Of a stretch of DNA of 64,000 bases, positions 24,278 through 31,730 are shown in pieces. Origin of the DNA: DASQGA01 sp963762085. Lineage in GTDB: Bacteria > Actinomycetota > Thermoleophilia > Gaiellales > Gaiellaceae. A program made the translations under genes and the position numbers. The notes under the pieces are model-generated. The model was given only the letters and a program-made list of their open reading frames with translations. It made no database searches and was not told the origin of the DNA. How positions within the stretch are numbered: position 1 is the stretch's first letter; each line of letters begins with the position of its first letter. Where the stretch lies: the NCBI GenBank assembly GCA_963762085.1, contig CAVXJD010000005.1, positions 186,001 through 250,000 on the forward strand, in the 5' to 3' direction.

Positions 24278-25723
24278 CTAGTCCGAGTCAACAACGCTGA
24301 AGACCGGCGCGCTGGAAACCGGAGCCGCTTTGGGGGTCGGTGCGTCCTGCCAGGTGAACGCCAGCCCGGCGAAGGACTGGAACCACGCCTCGTCCTGGGG
24401 GTACGAGGAGGCTGGCGAGAGCTGCAAGTGGAGGTGCGGGCCCGTTGCGTGCCCGGTCTGGCCCACGAGGCCGAGTGAGGCACCGGCGGCAAGCGCGACC
24501 CCAGGGACGATGTAGGGCTCCAGGTACGCCAGGTGGCAGTAGACCCAGCTCCTGCCGTCCTCGGTTCGCAGCTGGACTCCGATGCCGCAACGCCCCGTGG
24601 GCGCGGACCATGCGTCGGTGACGATCGCATTCGCGTGCGCGAAGACGGGGGATCCCTCGGGGGCGGCGATGTCAGCAGCGGGGTAGTCGTGGTGCGTGTG
24701 CGCCACCGAGATGACGGTTGGCCCACCGCCGACGGGGAATACATAGCCACCGACGGCCACGACGCCGCCGATGCCCGCGCTGGTGGGGCGCGTGAAGGTC
24801 ACGGCCGACTCCTCGACCGCAGCTTCCTTGCGAAGCTCGTCCAGCCGCGAGATCTCGTAGGCGAGGCGCTCTTCAAGCCGTGCGATGTCAACCCCCACGC
24901 GATCGCGTTCGATCGCAAGCTTGGTCACACGGCGCTCAACAGCCTGGAAGTCGTCGTTGCTCAGATTCGGGTTGCCGGCACGCTGCTCGGCGGCCGTGGT
25001 CGCCCAGTCGAGCTTCTCGACCTTCTTCTCCTCGACGACGATCGCCTGCCTGGCACGAGCGACGCGCTTGCGGGCTTCGGCAAGACGCTTCTCGATGTCG
25101 TCGATCCGGAAGACGAGCGGCGCTCCGACACCCGGGACGCTCGCCGTGCCGTAGAGCAGCCCGGCCCCGAGCTCACCGGCGAAGGCGTTCCCGTCCCCGC
25201 CAAATGCCTGAGCGAGCTCGAGCACCTGGTCGACGTACCACTGAGCGTGGTTGTAGGCGAAGATCGCCCGGGAGAGATCGTCATGCGCTCCGGCGGCCGC
25301 GAGGTACCGGGCGGCGGCGTAGACGGCATCCTCGGGATTCCAGGGATTTGCGAGCCCGTCACCGTTTGCGTCAAGACCCCAGCGCTCCCAGGTCGAGGGC
25401 ATGAACTGCATCCACCCGACTGCTCCCGCAGAGCTCGGCCCCATGTTGCGGCCGAAATCCGACTCGATCTTGTTGATCGCCCCGAGGACCTGCCATGGCA
25501 CCCCATAGGCCGCACCGGCCTGCTGCCAGAGGGCGAGCAGCTGCTGGTAGGAGCGGGCCTCGGGCACGATCGGGTACTGCGAGATGGGAGAGGGGATCCG
25601 GATCGAGCCTGGTGCGTTGGGTGTCGCCGCACTCGGGAGCGCGGCGGCCGAAGCGGGCGCACCTCCGCCGGCAGTGCCTGCGAGGAGCCCGGCAAGAAGG
25701 AGAAGGAAGATGACGCGCCGCAT
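24278..25723 (-). CDS. Bifunctional peptidoglycan hydrolase: lytic transglycosylase plus M23 peptidase
   Basis: 481 residues from ATG 25723. A signal peptide (VIFLLLLAGLLAGTAGG) precedes a lytic transglycosylase domain (about 68-175) with the catalytic Glu in INKIESDFG, GAVGWMQFMPSTW and FAYNHAQWYV. A coiled-coil of about 100 residues (205-305) separates this from an M23 domain with HTHHDYPAADIAAP, YCHLAY and GPHLHLQLS, the zinc-ligand motifs HxxxD and HxH. It cuts both glycan and peptide bonds. It starts 16 nt after pilT, in one unit with it; in a monoderm, such an enzyme could make wall openings for pili. Confidence 0.85.
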   Translation of the reverse strand: MRRVIFLLLLAGLLAGTAGGGAPASAAALPSAATPNAPGSIRIPSPISQYPIVPEARSYQQLLALWQQAGAAYGVPWQVLGAINKIESDFGRNMGPSSAGAVGWMQFMPSTWERWGLDANGDGLANPWNPEDAVYAAARYLAAAGAHDDLSRAIFAYNHAQWYVDQVLELAQAFGGDGNAFAGELGAGLLYGTASVPGVGAPLVFRIDDIEKRLAEARKRVARARQAIVVEEKKVEKLDWATTAAEQRAGNPNLSNDDFQAVERRVTKLAIERDRVGVDIARLEERLAYEISRLDELRKEAAVEESAVTFTRPTSAGIGGVVAVGGYVFPVGGGPTVISVAHTHHDYPAADIAAPEGSPVFAHANAIVTDAWSAPTGRCGIGVQLRTEDGRSWVYCHLAYLEPYIVPGVALAAGASLGLVGQTGHATGPHLHLQLSPASSYPQDEAWFQSFAGLAFTWQDAPTPKAAPVSSAPVFSVVDSD

Positions 25724-25739
25724 GAGGTGTCCGCGAAAC

Positions 25740-26909
25740 TCAGGCGAGCCGCAGGTGAGAGACCTCGTCGTCGCCGACTTCGGGAGCGTCCTCTTCTTCT
25801 TCTTCAGGAGCAGCATCGGCCTCCGCGACCGTCTTCCTTCGTTGAGCCTGCTGAACCGCGATCTCGAAGTCGTGCCGGTTCGTCGCGGCCGCGGCCGCGG
25901 TCTCGAAGTCGATCTCCTCAGCGAGCACCAGTCGTACGAGGTGCTGCGAGAAGCTCTGCATGTTGTGGAAGCCGCCCTCTTCGATCGCCTCGGTGATCTG
26001 CTCGGTCTTCTCCGGGTCCCGGATCAGGTCGGCGATGCGGGCCGTGTTCAGCATCACCTCGACCGCGGCGACGCGACCTCCGTCTATGCGCGGCAGCAGC
26101 CTCTGGCTGACGACGCCGCGAAGCACGCCGGCAATGATCTGGCGCACCATCATCTGCTTCGCAGGCGGAAAGAACTCGATCAGCCGCCCGACGGTCTCTG
26201 CAGTGTCGATCGTATGCATGGTCGAGAGGACCAAGTGCCCGGACTCGGCCGCCTGAAGGGCCGCGCGTGCCGACTCCTCGTCGCGAAGCTCGCCGATCAG
26301 GATCACGTCGGGGTCCTGTCGGAGCACTCGGCGGAGCGCCTGCGAGTAGGACTCCGTGTCGAGCCCGATCTCACGCTGATTGACGATGCAGCCCTGGTCG
26401 GGGTGCATGATCTCGATCGGGTCCTCGATGGTCACGATGTGCTGCTTCCGCGTCCGGTTGATCTCGTCGACCATGGCCGCGAGCGTGGTCGACTTCCCCG
26501 AGCCGGTCGCGCCGGTGACGAGGACAAGCCCGCGGTGCTCGTCGGCGAGCTTCTGGATTCCGATGGGAAGGGCAAGTTTCTTGAAGTTCGGGACCTCGGC
26601 CGGTACGAAGCGGAAGGCGAAGGAGATCGAGCCGCGCTGTCGGAATCCGTTGACCCGGAAGCGCCCGACGTCCTGGGCGAGGTAGGCCGTGTCGAGGTCA
26701 CCGGACTCGTAGAAGTGCTCTCGCTTGGCCGGCGTGCGCTCGCTGACTTCCATCAGAAAGCGCTCGAGGACCTCGTCGGTGAGCGGCGGCTCGCCGATAA
26801 TGGGCGTCAGCGTGCCGTCGACCCGGGCCATTGGCGCCGAATCAACCTTGAGATGGAGGTCGCTGCCTCCGATCTCGATCACGTGTGCGAGCAGGGAATT
26901 GAGGTCCAT
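25740..26909 (-). CDS. pilT: Type IV pilus retraction ATPase PilT (second paralogue)
   Basis: 389 residues from ATG 26909 (an ATG at 26927 lies inside the -10 box and is rejected). N-terminal GGSDLHLKVDSAPMARVDG, Walker A GATGSGKSTT (about 135), EDPIEIMHPDQGCIVNQREIG, Walker B DPDVILIGELRDEES and STMHTIDTAETVGR. The C-terminus has an acidic run and lacks the PilB Cys motif. It differs from the first PilT by a longer C-terminal acidic tail (EEEEEDAPEVGDDE), perhaps like PilU. It has the best sigma-28 match in the window and probably drives the downstream hydrolase too. Confidence 0.94.
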   Translation of the reverse strand: MDLNSLLAHVIEIGGSDLHLKVDSAPMARVDGTLTPIIGEPPLTDEVLERFLMEVSERTPAKREHFYESGDLDTAYLAQDVGRFRVNGFRQRGSISFAFRFVPAEVPNFKKLALPIGIQKLADEHRGLVLVTGATGSGKSTTLAAMVDEINRTRKQHIVTIEDPIEIMHPDQGCIVNQREIGLDTESYSQALRRVLRQDPDVILIGELRDEESARAALQAAESGHLVLSTMHTIDTAETVGRLIEFFPPAKQMMVRQIIAGVLRGVVSQRLLPRIDGGRVAAVEVMLNTARIADLIRDPEKTEQITEAIEEGGFHNMQSFSQHLVRLVLAEEIDFETAAAAATNRHDFEIAVQQAQRRKTVAEADAAPEEEEEDAPEVGDDEVSHLRLA

Positions 26910-26924
26910 AAGGGCCAACCCGCT

Positions 26925-26951
26925 CATCGGCCGTCCCGGCCGCCGCCTTTA
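26925..26951 (-). promoter_or_regulatory. Sigma-28-like promoter of the second pilT
   Basis: On the minus strand TAAA (26951-26948), 16 nt, GCCGATG (26931-26925): an exact match to the WhiG-type -35 and spacing. The start ATG 26909 is 15 nt downstream. Confidence 0.75.
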
Positions 26952-27027
26952 GTCACCCAGATTTTTTTCTGGGGCAGTTGGTCCGGCCCTCTCGCGTGCT
27001 AGAACACCGACCCTCTAGCACGCGAAA

Positions 27028-27109
27028 TGGGGGAGGAAGGATTCGAACCTTCGAAGGCTGAGCCAACGGGTTTACAGCCCGTCCCCTTTGGCCACTCGGG
27101 AACTCCCCC
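27028..27109 (-). tRNA. tRNA-Tyr (GTA anticodon)
   Basis: An 82-nt type II tRNA on the minus strand: acceptor GGGGGAG/CTCCCCC, anticodon stem CGGGC/ACCCG with loop reading GTA, a long variable arm, and T-arm GGTTCGAATCC. CCA is not encoded. Confidence 0.96.
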
Positions 27110-27181
27110 GGGGCGGCGCATTGTAACTAGCTAGTAGGCGGGCTCGGCGAAACGTAGCCGGGCCGGATGTGTGCTTTGCGG

Positions 27182-27469
27182 CTAGCTGCGACCGATCAGC
27201 TTGAAGGGGCCGAAGCGAGCTTTCTCGTCGCCCTCCCGGCCTCTGCGTGCGAAGTAGCGCATGGTCGCGCCGATCCCTCCGGCCAGGACGAAGCCTGCAC
27301 TCATCGCTCCGGCCGCGGCGACGGGAAGGTTCCCGCGGAGCTTGCCGCCAATGTCCGTCGCTTCGCCGAGCCCGCTTCGAAGATCTTCGACGGCCGACGC
27401 GAGCTGGTCCCGCTCGGCGGCGATGTCGCGGCGGACGTCCTCCGCGCTGCGTCCGTTACGAGTGCCCAT
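27182..27469 (-). CDS. DUF3618 family protein
   Basis: 95 residues. The N-terminal helix RSAEDVRRDIAAERDQLASA with RSGL matches DUF3618 found in actinobacterial envelope operons; a membrane segment (AAAGAMSAGFVLAGGIGA) follows and a basic C-terminus. Function unknown. Its start overlaps the stop of the holin-like gene. Last gene of the 28313-27182 operon. Confidence 0.8.
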   Translation of the reverse strand: MGTRNGRSAEDVRRDIAAERDQLASAVEDLRSGLGEATDIGGKLRGNLPVAAAGAMSAGFVLAGGIGATMRYFARRGREGDEKARFGPFKLIGRS

Positions 27470-27857
27470 TGCTCTTCAATACCTCGGTGGTCAGCCTGGC
27501 CTCCTGGATGGCCTGCTCCGGAACGGGCGGCGTGCCCTTGCGCACTCGGCTGAGGCCGACCAGCGCCAGGATCGTGGTCAGCAAGAGCAGCGATCCAAAG
27601 ACGATCAGGAGCGCGAGCCAAGTATCGAGCACGATCGAGAGGACGACCGCAATGGTCGTGAGCCCGAAGCCGAGTGCGAAGAGTCCTAAGAAGGCAGCGC
27701 CGATCAGGAGGCCGACGCCGAGCCCGAGGGTCGCGACCTTCCCCTTCAGCTCCAGGCCTGCAAGCTCCATCTCGAGTCGCGCCAACGCGCTCGCGTGCTC
27801 GGCGACTTGCTTGGCCGCGGGAGCAACTCCCAGGCGCTCAGCCTCGCGGGTGGGCAT
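27456..27857 (-). CDS. Phage-holin-like membrane protein (Actinobacterial Holin-X family)
   Basis: 133 residues with two adjacent membrane helices (LGLGVGLLIGAAFLGLFALG and the next LALLIVFGSLLLLTTILALV) between a basic N-terminal helix (LARLEMELAGLELKG) and a charged C-terminal tail. The pattern matches the DUF1469/Holin-X group that commonly sits next to DUF3618. It is probably an envelope stress or membrane protein rather than a phage lysis factor. Confidence 0.78.
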   Translation of the reverse strand: MPTREAERLGVAPAAKQVAEHASALARLEMELAGLELKGKVATLGLGVGLLIGAAFLGLFALGFGLTTIAVVLSIVLDTWLALLIVFGSLLLLTTILALVGLSRVRKGTPPVPEQAIQEARLTTEVLKSNGHS

Positions 27858-28188
27858 GTCCCCTCCAGTCGATCAACTTCGCAAGGGTGACGCCGAGAGC
27901 GAGAGCCGCACCGACGACGAGGTACGGGTTCGGCCCCTTCTTCGTGCGCCGCTTGGCGAGCTGCGGGCCAGTCGGAGCGATCACTTCCGTGCCGGGCTCG
28001 AGGTCTGTCGGCGCCTCTCCTCGCGCGCGCGCGACAATAAGACTCGGTTTTAACTTTCTGAGAAAGGCAGCGTCCTCGGCCAGAGGCTGCGCAAGCTTCT
28101 CGGCGACGCCACCTTTGGCGGCGGCCTTCTCGGACAGGTCGCGCAAGCGCTCCGAGCCGCGCTCGACGATGCGATCGCCCTTGGTCAT
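27838..28188 (-). CDS. Single-pass membrane protein of the DUF3618 operon
   Basis: 116 residues with a charged N-terminal half (ERGSERLRDLSEKAAAKGG, about residues 10-28) and one C-terminal membrane helix (PYLVVGAALALGVTLAKLID). No known family seen. It overlaps the 42-codon gene before it (ATGA) and the holin-like gene after it. Confidence 0.65.
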   Translation of the reverse strand: MTKGDRIVERGSERLRDLSEKAAAKGGVAEKLAQPLAEDAAFLRKLKPSLIVARARGEAPTDLEPGTEVIAPTGPQLAKRRTKKGPNPYLVVGAALALGVTLAKLIDWRGHAHPRG

Positions 28189-28313
28189 TTCTTCGCCGGC
28201 GGCGCCTCGCCGGTGGTGATGCGCCAGATCTTCGAAGCAACGCGCCGCGCGCCAATGGTGGCTGCAGCGCCGAGACCTGCATAGAGGCCGGTCCAGAGCA
28301 GTTTCCGAAGCAT
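28185..28313 (-). CDS. Small DUF4235-like membrane protein
   Basis: 42 residues, ATG 28313, stop overlapping the next ATG as ATGA. It reads MLRKLLWTGLYAGLGAAATI, then ARRVASKIWRITTGEAPPAK. The Arg/Ala helix and the KIWRxxTGExPP ending recall DUF4235 proteins that accompany DUF3618. The overlapping coupling and hydrophobic N-terminus support that it is real. Confidence 0.7.
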   Translation of the reverse strand: MLRKLLWTGLYAGLGAAATIGARRVASKIWRITTGEAPPAKK

Positions 28314-28375
28314 GGTGATGAGGTTACCGCCGGGCACTCGCCCTAAACAAGGCGTGCTCTACCATGTCCCTTCAC

Positions 28376-28448
28376 GCCCTCTTAGCTCAGTTGGTAGAGC
28401 ACCTCCATGGTAAGGAGGGGGTCGACGGTTCGAGTCCGTCAGAGGGCT
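28376..28448 (+). tRNA. tRNA-Thr (GGT anticodon)
   Basis: A 73-nt cloverleaf: acceptor GCCCTCT/AGAGGGC, D-arm AGCTCAGTTGG, anticodon stem CCTCC/GGAGG around ATGGTAA (anticodon GGT), T-arm GACGG-TTCGAGT-CCGTC. CCA is not encoded. It forms the left border of an element remnant; a related 3' half occurs at 32826-32866. Confidence 0.96.
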
Positions 28449-28504
28449 TCTCGCGATCCCAGGAACCAGGCCATTCTCGCGATCGGCGAGTGGTTTTCTG
28501 CTCG

Positions 28505-28735
28505 GTCGGCCACGCCGGAGCCCAAGCATAGGGAAGCGGCTCCCCGCCCAACTCCCGGCGCAGACCGCAAGAACTCGCCCACCTCGACCCGGAGCTGCTG
28601 CTGATCGAAGCAGCCCGAGCCCGCATAGGTCAGAGTTGCGAGCCGGTTCAGCCGATTCGCCGCGCAGTATCGCCGCAGCTTCGACCTCGCCCGCCGCGCC
28701 GCCTCTTCCTGCGATCGCTCCACGTCCGGCGTCCC
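28505..28735 (-). pseudogene. Fragment of a rolling-circle-type replication protein
   Basis: On the minus strand two frames hold pieces of one family: RRYCAANRLNRLATLTYAG and QQLRVEVGEFLR (28723 to about 28575), then, after a one-base shift, LRRELGGEPLPYAWAP (to about 28505). The rest of the gene is gone. From memory this resembles replication proteins of small actinobacterial mobile elements, in which a HUH-type domain follows. No intact reading frame remains between tRNA-Thr and 28875. Confidence 0.5.
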
Positions 28736-28875
28736 ACCCCGACCCGCTCGCGCCGATAGATCGGGACAAAGCAGCCGCCGCCCTCCGCCGCCTTCGGGTA
28801 AAGCTTGAACACCAGTAGGCCCGCTGGGGAGGAAGTCTCACATACGGGACTATGCCGACGCGGTCGGACGGAGTC

Positions 28876-29250
28876 TCAGTCCTGGGACTCCACAGGCACG
28901 GCCGGCGTCGTCTGATACTTGATGATGTCGAGCTTCACGCCAGGCATCTCGTACTCGTCCGGGTGAACGCCGAGCATCTTCCGGAACAGGCTGATCCGCC
29001 GGTAGATGCTCGACCGGCTCATCCCCATCCGCTGCAGCCCCTCGAAGCCGCCCTCCACGTGCCAGAGCAGCCAGAACCCCGCCAGATCCATCGCAACGGG
29101 CACCGCAAGCTTGCGCGCAAACGGCTCGACAACCGGAGCAGACACCTTCCCGACCGCCCCCGCGTACGCATCCCAAGCACGACGGGCGATCCCCTTACCC
29201 TCGGGCGACTCCATCCGCGCAGACCGAAAATCACTCACGCAGTCCCACAT
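28876..29250 (-). CDS. Small HTH protein linked to a mobile-element replication module
   Basis: 124 residues. The C-terminal half contains a helix-turn-helix (FEGLQRMGMSRSSIYRRI) followed by SLFRKMLGVHPDEYEMPGV, a pattern I associate with small proteins next to Rep genes. The N-terminal half is helical. It is the only intact gene of the apparent replication module, next to the Rep fragment and preceded by the nested inverted repeat at 29288-29380. It probably binds DNA; what it controls is unknown. Confidence 0.6.
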   Translation of the reverse strand: MWDCVSDFRSARMESPEGKGIARRAWDAYAGAVGKVSAPVVEPFARKLAVPVAMDLAGFWLLWHVEGGFEGLQRMGMSRSSIYRRISLFRKMLGVHPDEYEMPGVKLDIIKYQTTPAVPVESQD

Positions 29251-29287
29251 TAGCGACTACATCGGACGCCGCCACCACTCGCCCCAT

Positions 29288-29380
29288 CGCGTCGTGACCC
29301 GATTCTGCCTTTCCCGGACGAGCACAAACCGCTCGCCCGGGGCCCCGCGGCAGAATCAGCTCGCCACAGGCCACGACGCG
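29288..29380. repeat. Nested inverted repeat (large hairpin candidate)
   Basis: Perfect outer arms CGCGTCGTG (29288-29296) and CACGACGCG (29372-29380); middle arms GATTCTGCC (29301-29309) and GGCAGAATC (29349-29357); inner arms CCCGG and CCGGG with GAGC/GCTC around ACAAACC. It lies just upstream of the HTH gene start and beside a Rep fragment, the place for a replication origin or an ssDNA recombination site. Confidence 0.7.
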
Positions 29381-29468
29381 AACCCGGGCGGCAACCAGCT
29401 CACAGAGACCCGCCTCCGAGTTATGTTGCTAATACAAGGGAAGATGCGGAATTTGCCAGGCCGGATCA

Positions 29469-29496
29469 CGCCGAGGGCCTGAGGTGGCCCCCGGCG
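29469..29496 (-). terminator. Possible terminator hairpin downstream of the secreted protein gene
   Basis: Stem CGCCG-A-GGGCC against GGCCC-C-CGGCG with a TGAGGT loop and one mismatch. It is positioned after the gene at 29546-30031 on the minus strand, but there is no T-tract, so factor-independent termination is uncertain. Confidence 0.3.
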
Positions 29497-29545
29497 CGAA
29501 TATTAGGCTGGGCCGGGGTGGGCTGCCCCGGTGAACTAGCGACGC

Positions 29546-30031
29546 TCAGAACACGAAGAGGATCAGGCTCGCGTCCGGAAGCGACGTAGTTACTCCGTTG
29601 GTGGTGTCCGTGAGGACGATGATCGTGTACGACACGCTTGCGAGGACGAGCCGCTGGCCGCTGGGGCAGGAGAACGCTCCCGCCGAAGGCGGTCCAGCGT
29701 CCATGCTCGCCTGCACGCGCCCGTTCTTGGGCTCGAACGAGCCAGCCGCAGAGACCTCCGCGTTCACGGTCTCCTTGTTGGCCGCTTCCGGGTGGTTTCC
29801 ACCACGATTGATGCAGGCGTAGACGGCCGTCGCGTCAGCCGTCAGCGTGTAATCGATGTTGTTGTTACCAAGGCCCCGCTCGTCCCAACTGGCGACGAGC
29901 GCACCATCGTTGTTGACCGTTGAGCTGGCCGAATGGAACTTCGGCGCGTCCGCCATCGCCCCGGCCGCAAAGGCCATGGACGCGACAAGCGCGACTATTG
30001 CCACTACGATCACTCGCAGGGTCTTGCTCAT
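29546..30031 (-). CDS. Secreted protein of unknown function
   Basis: 161 residues from ATG 30031 with an ideal ribosome-binding site (GGAAAGGAG, 5 nt before). A signal peptide (TLRVIVVAIVALVASMAFAA, cleavage near GAMA-DAPK) precedes a Ser/Thr/Asn-rich domain, with two Cys (VYACINRGG and AFSCPSG) that could pair. Typical of small exported actinobacterial proteins of unknown role. The reading frame extends upstream to 30268 but without support. Confidence 0.75.
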   Translation of the reverse strand: MSKTLRVIVVAIVALVASMAFAAGAMADAPKFHSASSTVNNDGALVASWDERGLGNNNIDYTLTADATAVYACINRGGNHPEAANKETVNAEVSAAGSFEPKNGRVQASMDAGPPSAGAFSCPSGQRLVLASVSYTIIVLTDTTNGVTTSLPDASLILFVF

Positions 30032-30430
30032 TGCTGCTCCTTTCCGAGAGGTGCAGATAACAGGGGCAGCCCACCCGCTCCGCTCCGACACGACGGGGCG
30101 GAGCCTGGCCGGATCCAGCCGCTCCGCGGGAGCGCTTATCGATGCCCACCAGTCCACATCCTTGGACGGTGCGGCACACCCGCTTGAACCCCCGTGCAAG
30201 GGGGGAGGAGTGGCGGCCGGCCGCCGCATACCAGCGCCGCCCCCCAGTGCTCCTCCTCCCCTTCCCACATGAAAGAAGGTATTCCGCTCTGGAAGCCTCT
30301 CCTATAGGGGGATCACCTGAGCTTTCAGCCTAGGTGGATGGCCGATTGATAGGCAGCCAGCCGAGGTCGGTTTGCATTGATCGTCACAAGGGAGTACAAC
30401 TGCTGCGCCGGTCTCGACCGAGGGACTCAA
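30032..30430. other. Intergenic stretch without a gene
   Basis: No credible reading frame. It holds a 5-bp hairpin CCCCC-GTGCAA-GGGGG (30189-30204), a 14-nt palindrome GGCGGCCGGCCGCC (30212-30225) and the promoters of the divergent genes on either side, none of which I can define. A GCCGATT at 30341 lacks a -35 partner. Confidence 0.6.
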
Positions 30431-31075
30431 ATGAACACCGATAGACCTGTTCTGATCGTGGCCAAGGATTCGAACTTCCGTGCGGAGGTTGCGCGTTGTC
30501 TCAGCCGCGCGGGCGAATCTGTCATCGAAGCTGCCGACGGTGCGGAGGCAATTGCTGCCGCGGTGGCCCGGCCCGCTGCTGTGGTCATGGATGTCGACCT
30601 ACCAGACGCCCACGGCTTCGAGGTCTGTCGCGAGCTGCGCGATCTCCACGGAGACGACCTCCCGGTGATTATCGTCTCGGACGGGGGCGTGACGTCTCAC
30701 GATCGAGTCGCCGCCCTGCTGATCGGGGCGGACGACTATCTCGCGAAGCCGGTCGATAGCGATGAGTTGCTCGCCCGGCTCCGTAGGCTGTTTGCGCGCA
30801 GCCGGCCTTCATCCGTGGCACCACAGGACGGGCTTACCGCACGTGAGGTCGAGGTATTGCGGCTGCTCGCAGGGGGGCGAGGTTCCGTCGCGATCGCCGA
30901 GCACCTCGTGATCAGCGAGAAGACCGTCGCGACCCACCTGCAACATATAATGGCCAAGTTCGGCGTCCACAGTCGCGCACAGGCCGTCGCCGAGGCATAT
31001 CGGCTCGGGCTCGCCGTCGTGGCGACTTCCGCTGACAACCACCCGAAGACCGAGGAAGTGACCCCGCCTCCCTGA
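30431..31075 (+). CDS. LuxR/NarL-type response regulator with atypical receiver
   Basis: 214 residues from ATG 30431. The receiver domain (1-125) begins VLIVAKDSNF, where usual regulators have two acidic residues (DD), so one metal-binding Asp is missing; the phospho-acceptor Asp in VVMDVDLPDAHG and the Lys in YLAKPVDSDE are intact. A LuxR HTH (about 145-205) has TAREVEVLRLLAGG and VISEKTVATHLQHIMAKFGV. It may sense a signal by phosphorylation or act without it. No histidine kinase is next to it, so its partner is elsewhere. Confidence 0.88.
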   Translation: MNTDRPVLIVAKDSNFRAEVARCLSRAGESVIEAADGAEAIAAAVARPAAVVMDVDLPDAHGFEVCRELRDLHGDDLPVIIVSDGGVTSHDRVAALLIGADDYLAKPVDSDELLARLRRLFARSRPSSVAPQDGLTAREVEVLRLLAGGRGSVAIAEHLVISEKTVATHLQHIMAKFGVHSRAQAVAEAYRLGLAVVATSADNHPKTEEVTPPP

Positions 31076-31151
31076 CGCTCCTCCACTCTCTGCGGGGTAA
31101 GGCCCCAGGAGAACATACGGCGAGGCGTCTATCCGCTGCGGTGCGTCGTTT

Positions 31152-31180
31152 CTCGGGGGACATTCCCGCACTCAATGGCA
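31152..31180 (-). repeat. 27-nt dispersed repeat, copy 1
   Basis: On the minus strand it reads TGCGGGAATGTCCCCCGAG at its core. Upstream of the gene at 31295. Consensus and other copies are given with the copy at 44387. Confidence 0.6.
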
Positions 31181-31294
31181 CTCGGCCGTGGTCTACCTCG
31201 CACCCCGCCGGAGACCTCGTGCGGAGCTTCGGAGGCGTACGATCCGCCGACGGGTCGAGCGCTAGTGCTCGGCCCCCGACAGCGAGGAGATCCG

Positions 31295-31558
31295 ATGCCC
31301 ACCGTGATCGCACACCACGACGTGAAGGACAAGGATCATTGGCTCGCCTCTCCGAAGCGCGAAGAGTTCTTTGGCCCCCTCGGCGTCACCAACATCCGCA
31401 CGTTCGTCGACCCGCAGAACCCAACTCGAGTTGCGGTGCTCATGGACGTTGCCGACATGGACGTCGTCATGGGCGCGATGGAGACCGGGGCGGCTGCCGA
31501 GGCCATGGCGCATGACGGCGTGGTGCCCGAGAGCTTGGTGATTCTCGTCGAGGCATAG
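31295..31558 (+). CDS. Small dimeric alpha/beta-barrel-like protein
   Basis: 87 residues with a GGAG-type ribosome-binding site before ATG 31295. The sequence MPTVIAHHDVKDKDHWLA, then EEFFGPLGVTNIRTFVDPQN and RVAVLMDVADMDVVMGAMET, has the beta-alpha-beta pattern of the ferredoxin-like fold in antibiotic biosynthesis monooxygenase (ABM) and related dimeric barrel proteins. No clear enzyme motif. Two other small proteins of this kind follow. Confidence 0.65.
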   Translation: MPTVIAHHDVKDKDHWLASPKREEFFGPLGVTNIRTFVDPQNPTRVAVLMDVADMDVVMGAMETGAAAEAMAHDGVVPESLVILVEA

Positions 31559-31600
31559 TTTCGTCCGGAAAGCTCTCGCCAAGCCCAGTTGACTCCCGAC

Positions 31601-31627
31601 CTCGGGGGACATTCCCGCACACTGGCG
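31601..31627 (-). repeat. 27-nt dispersed repeat, copy 2
   Basis: On the minus strand its core reads CGCCAGTGTGCGGGAATG, continuing TCCCCCGAG. Between the genes ending 31558 and 31731. Confidence 0.65.
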
Positions 31628-31730
31628 CAGCCGACGGCGGCGGGGTCCTCTAACCCTTTGTTTTCCCGCTGTTCGGCCCGATCCCAGTCGGCGGTAAGTC
31701 GAAGGACTGGTTGGAGTCGCGCGGGCCTGT

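Noticed and set aside
28752..28758. GCCGATA near the Rep fragment
   Set aside because: No -35 match and inside a decayed coding sequence.
28359..28841. Minus-strand 160-codon frame over tRNA-Thr
   Set aside because: It reads through the tRNA and is a known type of false frame (TDSNRRPPPYHGG).
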